Assembly: GCF_002218085.1 (NCBI RefSeq)
Contig: NZ_BDUC01000002.1
Location: 1 to 64,000 of the forward strand
Reading direction: 5' to 3'
Length of the DNA stretch: 64,000 nt
From: Tolypothrix sp. NIES-4075
GTDB lineage: Bacteria > Cyanobacteriota > Cyanobacteriia > Cyanobacteriales > Nostocaceae
The notes below the pieces were generated by a model that saw only the letters and a program-made list of their open reading frames with translations, searched no databases and was not told the origin of the DNA. Shown here one piece after another: positions 1 to 7,246 of the stretch. The translations under genes were made by a program, and so were the position numbers. How positions within the stretch are numbered: the stretch's first letter is position 1; every line of letters starts with the position of its first letter.

Positions 1-679
1 CTTCTGTTTTAGAATTAGGTAATCCCATTGCTTCAGCTTGTGCCTGAGTTAATTCCAAACCAGACAACCAATAATTTGCATAAGTGCAGTGGGTAGAAGA
101 GAGTGTCCACAAAATTGCTTTAACTAAGTAGGGGTTGGTTATTTCCGGCTTATTTTGTAAAACAAGCTCTGTTAACTTATCAACAAACTTAGTTGAATAT
201 TTTTTGAATAAAGTTGGATATATACTACTAATATATTGTTGTGGACTGTAATTCCACTTTTGGACTTCATTAATTAACTCTGCTGCAATTTCTTGCCACT
301 GCATCACCTTTTGACTTCCAATAGCTCTCAGACTAGAAGCAACAGTTTGCAGAAACTGAGATTTAATCTCATTCAAGTTGTCATACTTGCTCATGTAAAC
401 AAATAAAGAACCACCATTCACCAAAAAACGGTGGCGAATCCGGCTAATAATATGGCTTTTACCTAACCCCCTATCAGCTGTAATTGTGATACCTACAGTT
501 TCTCGCTGCCCTTGTCGGACTTTTTCGACAGCATTAAAAACCGCATTGGAAGCATGAGCATTTATTGAAGGTACATCAGGAAAACTTTTTCCCCATATTT
601 GCGACGGTCTGACAACAATATGTCCGGCAAATGGATTTTTATTTTTAATCAGTTCATCAATTCCGGGTGTGGTAATCAT
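1..679 (-). CDS. P-loop ATPase, 3' end cut by window edge
   Basis: An open frame begins at the ATG at 677-679 and runs without a stop for about 226 codons off the left edge, so the C-terminal part is missing. Around residues 68-80 it reads GITITADRGLGKSHII, a Walker A-like loop (ADRGLGKS, with Ala where the first Gly is usual) after a hydrophobic strand, as in AAA+/STAND-type ATPases. The stretch before it (NPF, then IW, then VPSINAHAS) looks like a conserved family lead-in, but I do not recognise the family. It starts 39 bp after the stop of the winged-helix gene on the same strand, so the two are probably co-transcribed. A defence or DNA-processing role is only an inference from this pairing; Walker B and sensor motifs cannot be checked here. 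Confidence 0.7.
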   Translation of the reverse strand, partial: MITTPGIDELIKNKNPFAGHIVVRPSQIWGKSFPDVPSINAHASNAVFNAVEKVRQGQRETVGITITADRGLGKSHIISRIRHRFLVNGGSLFVYMSKYDNLNEIKSQFLQTVASSLRAIGSQKVMQWQEIAAELINEVQKWNYSPQQYISSIYPTLFKKYSTKFVDKLTELVLQNKPEITNPYLVKAILWTLSSTHCTYANYWLSGLELTQAQAEAMGLPNSKTE

Positions 680-717
680 AGTTTTGTGCGGTGAATGAGT
701 GAGGAGGATTATTCAAA

Positions 718-1392
718 TTAGAACTTTAGACGTTTTGCGAAGCAGCGCAATCCATCGAGTTCTGTAGTGATAGAATCTTCAATTTTGTCGGGGGCGCTGT
801 CTTCTACACTGTTACCTTGGAGCTGCAAAATATCGTTAGCCTGCATTTCCAGCAGCCAATCACTAAATTCAAAACGACTGACGCGATCGCCTATTTCTCT
901 CCTAATTCGATATATCGGCACTAAATCATTCAGGTTATAGTCCCGATTCAGCTTGTCATACACTGACAGCGTGACTTTTTGAAACTCGTCGTAAGATTTA
1001 ATTTCACTCTTTACCCGATCAACTGGTACATTTGCACCAGAAGCACCATCCATTTCACCAATCCACCTCACCAACGCATTCGCTGCCCAAGTTCCGACAA
1101 TAGTACCTTCAAATTTAAAATCAGCACTTTTCAAACCTTCACTCAACACCTCTAAACCTTCAGGAGATGCGAGAGTGTAGCCTTTTTTGGAGATAGCGAT
1201 CGCTCCTTTTTCCTCCAATTCATCAAAAATGTCTTTAAAATCTGCTATTTTCTTGTCTTTAGATTTGATGCGATCGTGAAGTTTACCTTTGTTCACTTCC
1301 TGCTTTGCTCCTCCCAATTCCCATAAAGCAAGCAGTAGACGAGTTTGAGCTTGATTTGTCATATTTTGTAACTTTTTTGACACTGTGTTCAT
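718..1392 (-). CDS. winged-helix protein paired with ATPase
   Basis: A 224-residue soluble protein of unrecognised family. Residues 15-80 form a helical, charged segment ending in LEEKGAIAISKKGYTLASPEG, the look of a winged helix-turn-helix recognition helix plus wing. A second helical block follows, with LVPIYRIRREIGDRVSRFEFSDWLLEMQANDILQLQG near residues 150-190, which resembles a second winged-helix fold. There is no signal peptide or membrane segment. It is the upstream gene of a leftward pair with the P-loop ATPase. A DNA-binding partner of the ATPase is the simplest reading, by inference. The ATG start at 1392 is the first Met; the next Met (residue 11) is also possible. Confidence 0.75.
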   Translation of the reverse strand: MNTVSKKLQNMTNQAQTRLLLALWELGGAKQEVNKGKLHDRIKSKDKKIADFKDIFDELEEKGAIAISKKGYTLASPEGLEVLSEGLKSADFKFEGTIVGTWAANALVRWIGEMDGASGANVPVDRVKSEIKSYDEFQKVTLSVYDKLNRDYNLNDLVPIYRIRREIGDRVSRFEFSDWLLEMQANDILQLQGNSVEDSAPDKIEDSITTELDGLRCFAKRLKF

Positions 1393-1788
1393 AATAATCT
1401 TTACCAGTATAGTTCTGGCTAAAACCTTTTAACTTTTGGAAAAATACTGAAAAATCTTAAGTTATTTCCTGAAGATTGATGATCTTTAGCCAGGTGTATT
1501 AACACAAAGAAGCCACCCCGATTTATTTGCTTTATTAAACACAAGCAAATATACGAAAATATTTGTTACCAAATTAACTACATATTTCTTTGGGATGAAT
1601 ACAAGTTCTCTCAAAGGCAAGATGAAATACTTACAAAATTTCATCATCATTGCAATCAAACGGTGTACCTGTGCTGTTGTAAATGAACGATAAACGTTTG
1701 TTCCATCTGGGAAAAATAACAACAATTTCAACACTGTTTTTTTTCACAACACCGCATTTAGCTTTCCGCAGGGTGATGAGGAAATAAC
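1393..1788. other. intergenic region between divergent units
   Basis: About 400 bp separate the leftward winged-helix/ATPase pair from the rightward lipoprotein gene, so both promoters should lie here. Short reading frames on the minus strand have no Shine-Dalgarno sequence, no recognisable protein pattern and low-complexity composition, and I do not call them genes. No strong hairpin was seen. Confidence 0.5.
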
Positions 1789-2289
1789 ATGAACACAACA
1801 TACCAAGAGCGTAAAATAGTTTCGCGTCTGCTGGCAGTGGTGCTTTCGGCATTGCTATTAGTGCCGCTTCTTAGTAGCTGCGGCGGAGGTCAAAGAACGG
1901 CTACACCGCCACCACCTGTTGACGATACCGTAAGCGGTAGAACAGTAAATAATCCTGCGCCTGGAAACCAACCCCAAGCGAAAAGAGGGTTATCAACGGG
2001 GCAGAAAGTGGGAATAACTTTAGCCGGAGCCGCCGCACTTTACTACCTCTACAACAGGCATAAGAATGCTCAAAATGAGGGAGCGCAAGGTAAGTACTAT
2101 CTTTCCAAAAACGGGCGTGTTTACTACCGCGATGCTCAACATCGCGCTCACTGGGTAACACCACCATCAGAAGGCATTCGAGTTCCAGAGTCGGAAGCGC
2201 AACAGTATCGAGACTTCCAAGGTTATAACGGGCGCTCTACAGGTCGGACTTTAACAGACGTTGCTCCCCAGGAAGCTCCTGCATTTTAG
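1789..2289 (+). CDS. putative lipoprotein, cyanobacterial hypothetical
   Basis: A 166-residue protein with an N-terminal lipoprotein signal: basic start, hydrophobic LLAVVLSALLLVPLL, then the lipobox LSSC with Cys at about residue 31, followed by Gly-Gly-Gly. A Pro/Thr-rich linker leads to a Gly/Ala segment near residues 70-90 (GQKVGITLAGAAALYYLYNR) that could be a short membrane or glycine-zipper helix. The C-terminal part is rich in Tyr and polar residues (KYYLSKNGRVYYRD). A GAGGA ribosome site precedes the ATG. It reads in the same direction as the repeat protein 56 bp downstream, with a shared terminator beyond, so they probably form an operon. Function unknown. Confidence 0.75.
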   Translation: MNTTYQERKIVSRLLAVVLSALLLVPLLSSCGGGQRTATPPPPVDDTVSGRTVNNPAPGNQPQAKRGLSTGQKVGITLAGAAALYYLYNRHKNAQNEGAQGKYYLSKNGRVYYRDAQHRAHWVTPPSEGIRVPESEAQQYRDFQGYNGRSTGRTLTDVAPQEAPAF

Positions 2290-2345
2290 CTCGGCAGAAA
2301 AAGACAACAGCACAATCGCACACCTATTTAGTAAGGAGATAGATT

Positions 2346-2714
2346 ATGGTAGACGACTTTTTGCGAAAAGCGAAGGATTTGCTTGTTGGGTCGAACGATG
2401 AGCAATATGAACAAGACACCGATTACCGCGATCGCGATGTACGTCCAGCCAGTGAAGACCCCTACGGCGATCCCGCAGAGCAATATTACGGCGACGCTAT
2501 CCCCGCAAGCCAAGACCCCTACGGCGACCCCGCAGACCAGTACGGTAACGCTATCCCCGCAAGTCAAGACCCCTACGGCGACCCCGCAGATCAGTACGGT
2601 AACGCTATCCCCGCAAGTCAAGACCCCTACGGCGACCCCGCAGACCAGTACGGTGATATCCGTCCAGCTAGCGAAGACCCCTACGGCGACCCCGCAGACG
2701 AGTATAATCGTTAA
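2346..2714 (+). CDS. tandem-repeat acidic protein
   Basis: A 122-residue protein with a short helical start (MVDDFLRKAKDLLVG) followed by about five copies of a 17-18 residue unit of the type DPYGDPADQYGNAIPASQ. The repeat is almost identical at DNA level (about 54 bp period, 2445-2705), which implies recent expansion. A canonical AAGGAG ribosome site sits 8 bp before the ATG. Another frame through the same repeats is also open for about 198 codons, but it lacks a ribosome site and overlaps the end of mdh. Composition is acidic, rich in Asp, Pro, Tyr and Gly, and probably disordered. Function unknown; copy number may vary between strains. Confidence 0.7.
   Translation: MVDDFLRKAKDLLVGSNDEQYEQDTDYRDRDVRPASEDPYGDPAEQYYGDAIPASQDPYGDPADQYGNAIPASQDPYGDPADQYGNAIPASQDPYGDPADQYGDIRPASEDPYGDPADEYNR
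2445..2705 (+). repeat. tandem 54-bp coding repeat
   Basis: Four to five near-identical units containing GACCCCTACGGCGACCCCGC repeat at roughly 54 bp (18 codons) inside the repeat protein gene. Differences between units are mostly single synonymous or conservative changes. Confidence 0.85.
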
Positions 2715-2758
2715 TCAAGTTTTGAAAAATGCGATCGCAAGCGCAATAGCAAATCGGG

Positions 2759-2786
2759 CAGTAGCAATTAATGCTACTGTTTTTTA
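2759..2786 (+). terminator. intrinsic terminator after repeat protein
   Basis: CAGTAGCA (2759-2766) pairs with TGCTACTG (2772-2779) and is followed by a run of T. It lies after the rightward pair 1789-2714 and touches the stop codon of mdh, which comes from the opposite direction. Confidence 0.7.
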
Positions 2787-3773
2787 TTGTTGCGAAAAGT
2801 CACTTGTTGCTAATATTTCTTGCAAACGCTCGATATTTTCACGCACCGATTCAGCGGAAGTATGCAAAGCAGCCATTTCCGCATCAGTAAGATTCAATTC
2901 CAACACCGTATCAATTCCAGCGCATCCCAAGCGACAGGGAACGCCGAGACAAATATTCTCTAAACCGTATTCTCCCTGAAGATACGCTGCCGCTGGTAAC
3001 AAACGCGACTCATTCAACAAAATTGCTTCCACCATTAAGCAAGTTGCAGAAGCGGGAGCAAAAAAAGCACCACCTGTTTGCATTAATTCCACAATTTCCG
3101 CGCCACCATGACGAGTTCTTTCTACCAAACGCTCGATTGTGGGTGTATCCATCAATTCTGTAATCGGAATACCGTTGATAGTAGAATAACGCGGTAAAGG
3201 TACCATTAAATCTCCGTGGCTACCTAATACCATCGCGTTGACATCTACAGGACTGACACCGAATTCCATCGCAATAAACGTTTGAAAGCGTGCCGAATCT
3301 AACACGCCTGCCATACCCATAATGCGATCGCGTGGTAAACTTGTTGCTTGTCTTGCCAAATAAGTCATCACATCTAAAGGATTAGTGATGATAATGAAAA
3401 TCGCATCGGGAGAACGAGCGATCGCTTTTTTTGTTGCCTCCACTACAATTCCCGCATTCGTCTTCAACAAATCATCCCGACTCATACCCGGTTTGCGGGG
3501 AATTCCTGCGGCAATTATGACGATTTCGGAACCAAATGTATCAGCATAATCATTTGTGCCGATAATCTTGCGATTATGTGTTTCAATTCCCCTTGCCTCC
3601 ATCAAATCCAGCGCTAATCCTTGAGGCATTCGCGGAATAATATCTAGCAATACCACATCTGCTAAGTTTTTTTCGGCAATGCGTTGGGCAAGGGTACTAC
3701 CAACCCTACCAGCACCGACGATGGTTACACGCGGTGAATAACACAACATTGGGGAGGAAGGGGAATAGCTCAT
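2784..3773 (-). CDS. mdh: malate dehydrogenase, LDH-like type
   Basis: NAD-dependent malate dehydrogenase, interconverting malate and oxaloacetate in the cytosol. The 329-residue length fits the LDH-like MDH group. A Rossmann start VTIVGAGRVGSTLAQ lies at residues 16-30. The active-site loop IPRKPGMSRDDLL (Arg93, Arg99) has Arg at the position where lactate dehydrogenases carry Gln, which favours malate. ITNPLDVMTYLA at 129-140 and the catalytic His186 in LGSHGD complete the site. The first ten residues (SYSPSSPML) are an uncertain extension before the conserved core. ndhO lies 9 bp upstream on the same strand, so the two are likely co-transcribed. Confidence 0.95.
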   Translation of the reverse strand: MSYSPSSPMLCYSPRVTIVGAGRVGSTLAQRIAEKNLADVVLLDIIPRMPQGLALDLMEARGIETHNRKIIGTNDYADTFGSEIVIIAAGIPRKPGMSRDDLLKTNAGIVVEATKKAIARSPDAIFIIITNPLDVMTYLARQATSLPRDRIMGMAGVLDSARFQTFIAMEFGVSPVDVNAMVLGSHGDLMVPLPRYSTINGIPITELMDTPTIERLVERTRHGGAEIVELMQTGGAFFAPASATCLMVEAILLNESRLLPAAAYLQGEYGLENICLGVPCRLGCAGIDTVLELNLTDAEMAALHTSAESVRENIERLQEILATSDFSQQ

Positions 3774-3782
3774 AATTTAATC

Positions 3783-3998
3783 TTATTTAAATTCTTCAAG
3801 TTGATCCAAACGTAACCACATATTTGGTGTTGGCACTTTCCCAAACTTTAGCAGGGCATAATCACCTTTGATATCTACAATTTCGCCCTTAGTTTCAAAC
3901 AAATAACTCGGAAAGCGTGTATCACTAGCTTGTGCTTCCAAACTATTTTCTAGCTTTTCGCGGACAACGCGAACTGTATCTCCTCTTTTAACAGGCAT
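3783..3998 (-). CDS. ndhO: NDH-1 subunit O
   Basis: A 71-residue protein recognised as NdhO, a small cyanobacterial/plastid-specific subunit of the NAD(P)H:plastoquinone oxidoreductase (NDH-1) that works in cyclic electron flow and respiration at the thylakoid. Diagnostic stretches are the N-terminal KRGDTVRVVREKLENSLEA and the C-terminal KGEIVDIKGDYALLKFG, ending WLRLDQLEEF. Length matches the family. It precedes mdh by 9 bp on the minus strand, giving a probable ndhO-mdh operon. Confidence 0.92.
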   Translation of the reverse strand: MPVKRGDTVRVVREKLENSLEAQASDTRFPSYLFETKGEIVDIKGDYALLKFGKVPTPNMWLRLDQLEEFK

Positions 3999-4095
3999 TT
4001 ACTTTCCCCTCTTGGTGTATATGTATGAATACATTTTTGAATTTTATCTCCTGCCAAGACACAAAGACGAGGATACTTCGATATTCGATACTTAT

Positions 4096-4504
4096 TTATG
4101 GCTTTCGACCGAGTATGTAAACAGTGGTGAGATCATCCCACACTCCCTGTTCAGTTTGACGTGCCTCTAGTTCTGCTTCAAATTCAGCCTTAGCTTGTGT
4201 CAACTGTACCGATGAAAGTTCTGATAAGTGATTTGCAGATTGTTTGGGGGATGGAAGGGAATTTCCTGTCCACCTTTGACTCGACGACCCTCAGACCCAA
4301 CTATTTGAGATGCTGCGATCGCTATATGACCTGTCCCTGTTGCAATATCCAAAACGCACTGTCTAGAACTAACTTGTGCATATTCAAGCAAGCGCTGACA
4401 AATCTGGATAGCCACTTACTAGCGTCATAAGTTTGGCTTCTGCGGTTGTATAAATCCGCTATTTTTTGTTTGTAATCGTTTAAGCCAAGTTGGTTAGTGA
4501 TCAT
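4096..4504 (-). pseudogene. degenerate SAM-dependent methyltransferase
   Basis: Three pieces of one methyltransferase lie in different frames. The N-terminal piece from the ATG at 4504 reads QKIADLYNRRSQTYDAS, the usual start of UbiE-like enzymes. The next frame carries the SAM-binding motif VLDIATGTGHIAIAA (about 4310-4360). A C-terminal piece ending VYILGRKP has its stop at 4096-4098. The middle of the catalytic domain (normally about 100 further residues) is missing, and frameshifts separate the pieces, so no full product can be made. It lies between ndhO and mutM. Confidence 0.75.
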
Positions 4505-4571
4505 TTGTTCTTCAGGTGAAATCCTATGAAAAACGTGTCCGTTGCAAAGAATAGCTTTGCGCGAGACTCAA

Positions 4572-5561
4572 TTAATGCTGACACTGAATACAAAAGTGAC
4601 TAGAACGCCCACCTAATCTAGTTCGCTCAATTGCTGTACCACATACTCTACAAGGTTCTCCGGCGCGGTTGTAAACCCAAGCAACACCACCGTAGTTACC
4701 GTTTACACCTTTAATGTTGAGGAAATTACTAAAAGTTGTGCCACCAGCGGCAATGCTGGTTTCTAACACTTGAATAATATGCGATCGCAAACGTTCAATT
4801 TGCTCTGTTTTCAAATCTATACACAGTGTTTCTGGTCGTATTCCACTCAGAAACAAAGCTTCATCAGCATAAATGTTGCCTAACCCAGCCACGACTGATT
4901 GATCTAATAGCGCAGTCTTGATGGGACGACGGCGATTTTGCAGTTTACTTGCCAAATACTCTACAGTAAATAGGAGTGAAAACGGATCTACTCCCAGCTT
5001 TTGTAAACCAGTAATAATACTTTCAACAGCAACTCCTGGAGGAACCCACCACATTTTACCGAAAGTGCGCTGGTCAACAAAGCGCAATTCTTGCTGTGAA
5101 CCAAAGAATAATCTTACCCGCGTATGCTTGTGCAACGGTTCATCTCGATGCAGCCACAGTAGTTGACCAGTCATTCGCAGATGAACCCCTAGGAAGGAAG
5201 TGGGGGAAGCGTGGTGTGGGGGAGTGGGGGGATGGGGAGAGTGGGGGATGGGGAGAGGGGGGGATGGGGGGAAAGAATTATTATTATTGTCTCCCCCTCT
5301 CCCTGTCTCCAAGGAGTCCTCCTTGTCCCCCACTCCCCCTGTCCCCTTCTCCCCTTCGGTGATAAGTTCGGCTAGGAGATATTTGCCCCGACGATGCCAA
5401 GTAGCGATCGCACTGCCTTTAATTCCATAAATAAACTCAACAATAGAAAACGGGTAAGCGATCGCCCGTTCTAGCAATACATCTCCACCCGTAATTTCTT
5501 GATTTAAGGTCAATTGATTTAGACCCCTAAGGACTGTTTCTACTTCAGGTAATTCAGGCAT
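4572..5561 (-). CDS. mutM: formamidopyrimidine-DNA glycosylase with repeat insert
   Basis: Bifunctional DNA glycosylase/AP lyase that excises 8-oxoguanine and formamidopyrimidines. The start is set at the Met of MPELPEVETVLRGL, because Pro2 is the catalytic nucleophile and Glu3 the proton donor; an in-frame Met 12 codons upstream would mask Pro2. Lys60 in WHRRGKYL is the conserved beta-lyase lysine. VAGLGNIYADEALF and a C-terminal zinc finger (CRVCG, then HFCIQCQ) are intact. Unusually, about 55 residues of Gly/Asn/Pro/Ser/His low complexity (residues about 66-122) interrupt the N-terminal beta sandwich between LLAEL and GVHLRMTGQLLW. They are encoded by a G-rich tandem repeat read in frame. 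All catalytic residues remain, so the enzyme may still work. Confidence 0.95.
   Translation of the reverse strand: MPELPEVETVLRGLNQLTLNQEITGGDVLLERAIAYPFSIVEFIYGIKGSAIATWHRRGKYLLAELITEGEKGTGGVGDKEDSLETGRGGDNNNNSFPPSPPLPIPHSPHPPTPPHHASPTSFLGVHLRMTGQLLWLHRDEPLHKHTRVRLFFGSQQELRFVDQRTFGKMWWVPPGVAVESIITGLQKLGVDPFSLLFTVEYLASKLQNRRRPIKTALLDQSVVAGLGNIYADEALFLSGIRPETLCIDLKTEQIERLRSHIIQVLETSIAAGGTTFSNFLNIKGVNGNYGGVAWVYNRAGEPCRVCGTAIERTRLGGRSSHFCIQCQH
5190..5364. repeat. G/C-rich tandem repeat inside mutM
   Basis: On the plus strand this is a string of units such as GTGGGGGAGTGGGGGGATGG, followed by C-rich units of CCCCCTCTCC type. The length is compatible with in-frame insertion into mutM. Similar sequence occurs between genes elsewhere in the window (for example 41873-41925). 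Confidence 0.85.
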
Positions 5562-5668
5562 CAGTGAGCTAACTTCAGCAAACCACGCATTAATCAAGCA
5601 CTTTACTAGTTTATAGCGAGATGGGGGAGATCGGGAGGTGGGGAGTAGCCAGACAAAGAGGAATTATC

Positions 5669-5722
5669 CATTCCCCATTCCCCATTCCCCATTCCCCATT
5701 CCCCATTCCCCATTCCCCATTC
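5669..5722. repeat. heptamer tandem repeat (CCCCATT)n
   Basis: About seven perfect copies of CCCCATT in a row, between mutM and psaE. This is the short tandemly repeated repetitive sequence type common in Nostocales. Confidence 0.95.
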
Positions 5723-5727
5723 ACTAT

Positions 5728-5940
5728 TTACTTTTTCGCCTTTGCCTTCGGTGCTTCAATTTCTAGTAATTCATCCTCAGCAAAGTTATTGGTATTGATA
5801 CCTGAGTAATTTACCTTGTTAAAGCGGACAATTACCGAGTATTTGATACCGCCTGGGTCAATAGATGCCACGGTTCCTACATCCTGAAACCAGTAGGATT
5901 CTTTACGGAGGATACGTACTTTAGAACCACGTTGAACCAT
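5728..5940 (-). CDS. psaE: photosystem I subunit IV (PsaE)
   Basis: PsaE is a stromal/cytoplasmic-side subunit of photosystem I that helps dock ferredoxin and supports cyclic electron flow. The sequence MVQRGSKVRILRKESYWFQDVGTVASID, then YSVIVRFNKVNYSGINTNNFAEDEL, is the classic SH3-like PsaE fold. The start is set at 5940 because the family begins MVQRGSKV; an 18-codon upstream extension has no family support. The product is 70 residues with a short Ala/Lys tail. It is a single gene on the minus strand with a long upstream gap. Confidence 0.97.
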   Translation of the reverse strand: MVQRGSKVRILRKESYWFQDVGTVASIDPGGIKYSVIVRFNKVNYSGINTNNFAEDELLEIEAPKAKAKK

Positions 5941-6679
5941 GAGTTTTTCCCTCTTAGTAGTCAATCGCCTATTTATACGGCTAATTGATTTCACTTTACT
6001 AGTTGAAGGTGGTCAACAACGCTTTTATTAAGTTATTTATCAAATTAACTCCAAAAAACAGAGGCGTTAAAGCTTTTGCAATACATTACAATTGTGCAAT
6101 TTTGTCAAGAGTATACCCATATTCACAGTCAGTATTGTTGCCATAAGTTTGATTTTGGGTCAAAAGGGCGATCGCCTTCACTCATACACAACCGCAAAAC
6201 TTTTTTTCAGTGTGTCATTAAGAGCGCGATCGCCCTTTTGACTCCTCAATTTTCCAGTTAATCTTTGGGATAATACGTGTGAACCAGGTGATAGTCACGA
6301 CAATTGGTTGTTTCCTTCCTCTGCTTGTTGTCTATACATCTGGTTTTTGATGTTTTGTAACAACTGCATCTCTAAGTGACATATATTATAGCTGCTGACA
6401 AAAGCAAGTCATATGCGCTTTATCTTCTGAGCAATGCTGAAAGCCTTATTATTCAACAAACTTGAGCGATTTTTTCTCAAATAATCTGACAAAAATTAAT
6501 TTATCTCAACAATGATGATTAGTGATACTTTGCATAAATATTTCTGCTTATTTCTGTTTAATGCTTTAAATCAAGCTTTTAACAGAAAATATGAATACTT
6601 AAATAATTCATAAGTATAGTTAACCTTGTGAATAGATTGAATACTATATATAGAGAAAATATGTGGACGAGGGTATCAA
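5941..6679. other. long intergenic region upstream of psaE
   Basis: About 740 bp between divergent psaE and a coiled-coil protein gene. It should hold both promoters. The only clear structure is the 17-bp inverted repeat at 6159-6242. The rest is AT-rich with no supported gene; a 140-codon minus-strand frame overlapping 6579-7001 is a shadow of the coiled-coil gene. Confidence 0.5.
6159..6242. repeat. 17-bp perfect inverted repeat with HIP1 cores
   Basis: GTCAAAAGGGCGATCGC at 6159-6175 is the exact reverse complement of 6226-6242, separated by 50 bp. Each arm ends in a HIP1 GCGATCGC octamer. It could be a small mobile-element remnant or a long-range RNA hairpin. Confidence 0.85.
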
Positions 6680-7054
6680 ATGGAGCAATTACAAAAGCAG
6701 ATCCTAAGTTTGGGTCATAAAGTCGATGCCCTCTACGAGCTGATTGAGCAGCTTGATGGTAAAGTCTCTCAAGCTGTATCAGAGTGTTCTTTAGCAAGAA
6801 CAGAGGCAAAAGATAATTATTTGGAAAATAACAACGCTGGGAGCTACCAGTTAAAAGGACAAATTCGTTTAAATTCAGATTTAGAACACAAGGATGTATT
6901 AACAGACGGCATTTACCCAGAAATGAATCTGCAAGCCGGAGATAAGCTTTTAACACCAGAAATTCAAATCCAACGCCTGACAGCACAATTAACAGCCGCA
7001 TATAATCGCATAGCTGCCTTGGAAGAACAATTATTGCTCAAAAGAATTCACTAG
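6680..7054 (+). CDS. coiled-coil protein, unknown function
   Basis: A 124-residue soluble protein, not recognised. Residues 1-50 (MEQLQKQILSLGHKVDALYELIEQLDGKV) and residues 95-122 (IQIQRLTAQLTAAYNRIAALEEQLLL) show heptad spacing of Leu/Ile typical of coiled coils. The middle is polar and probably flexible. There is no signal peptide or membrane segment. The ATG at 6680 follows an AT-rich leader without a strong Shine-Dalgarno sequence. It stands alone between psaE and the CobT-like operon, which points the other way. A small oligomerising or scaffold protein is plausible. Confidence 0.65.
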   Translation: MEQLQKQILSLGHKVDALYELIEQLDGKVSQAVSECSLARTEAKDNYLENNNAGSYQLKGQIRLNSDLEHKDVLTDGIYPEMNLQAGDKLLTPEIQIQRLTAQLTAAYNRIAALEEQLLLKRIH

Positions 7055-7165
7055 TACGCCACGGCGTAAATAGAGCAACCATTTCAAATCCCTAAAGAGC
7101 TTATTCCATAATACTTTTGAATGCGTGACTTTTGAATGAGTGACTTCCGCCTTGCGGTACTAGTT

Positions 7166-7246
7166 AGTTTATAGTCAAGAGTCAATAGTCAAGAGTCAAT
7201 AGTCAAAAACCTTTGGACTATGACTAATGACTATTGACTCTTGATC
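7166..7246. repeat. short direct and inverted repeats (GTCAAGAGTCAATA)
   Basis: Two to three direct copies of AGTCAAGAGTCAAT on the plus strand are followed at 7218-7244 by the inverted form ATGACTATTGACTCTTGAT. The second half covers the last codons of the CobT-like gene, so a hairpin could form at the 3' end of that operon. Confidence 0.7.

Noticed and set aside
2383..2979. 198-codon plus-strand frame through the 54-bp repeats
   Set aside because: It overlaps the repeat protein in another frame and the 3' end of mdh, has no ribosome site, and its openness follows from the repeat length being a multiple of three.
5669..5722. Regular repeats that could suggest a CRISPR array (also 25014-25076, 52165-52262)
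   Set aside because: Units are 7 bp without spacers and there are no cas genes, so these are simple tandem repeats.
6579..7001. 140-codon minus-strand frame opposite the coiled-coil gene
   Set aside because: Leu/Phe-rich antisense shadow with no start signal; the plus-strand coiled-coil frame is the better gene.
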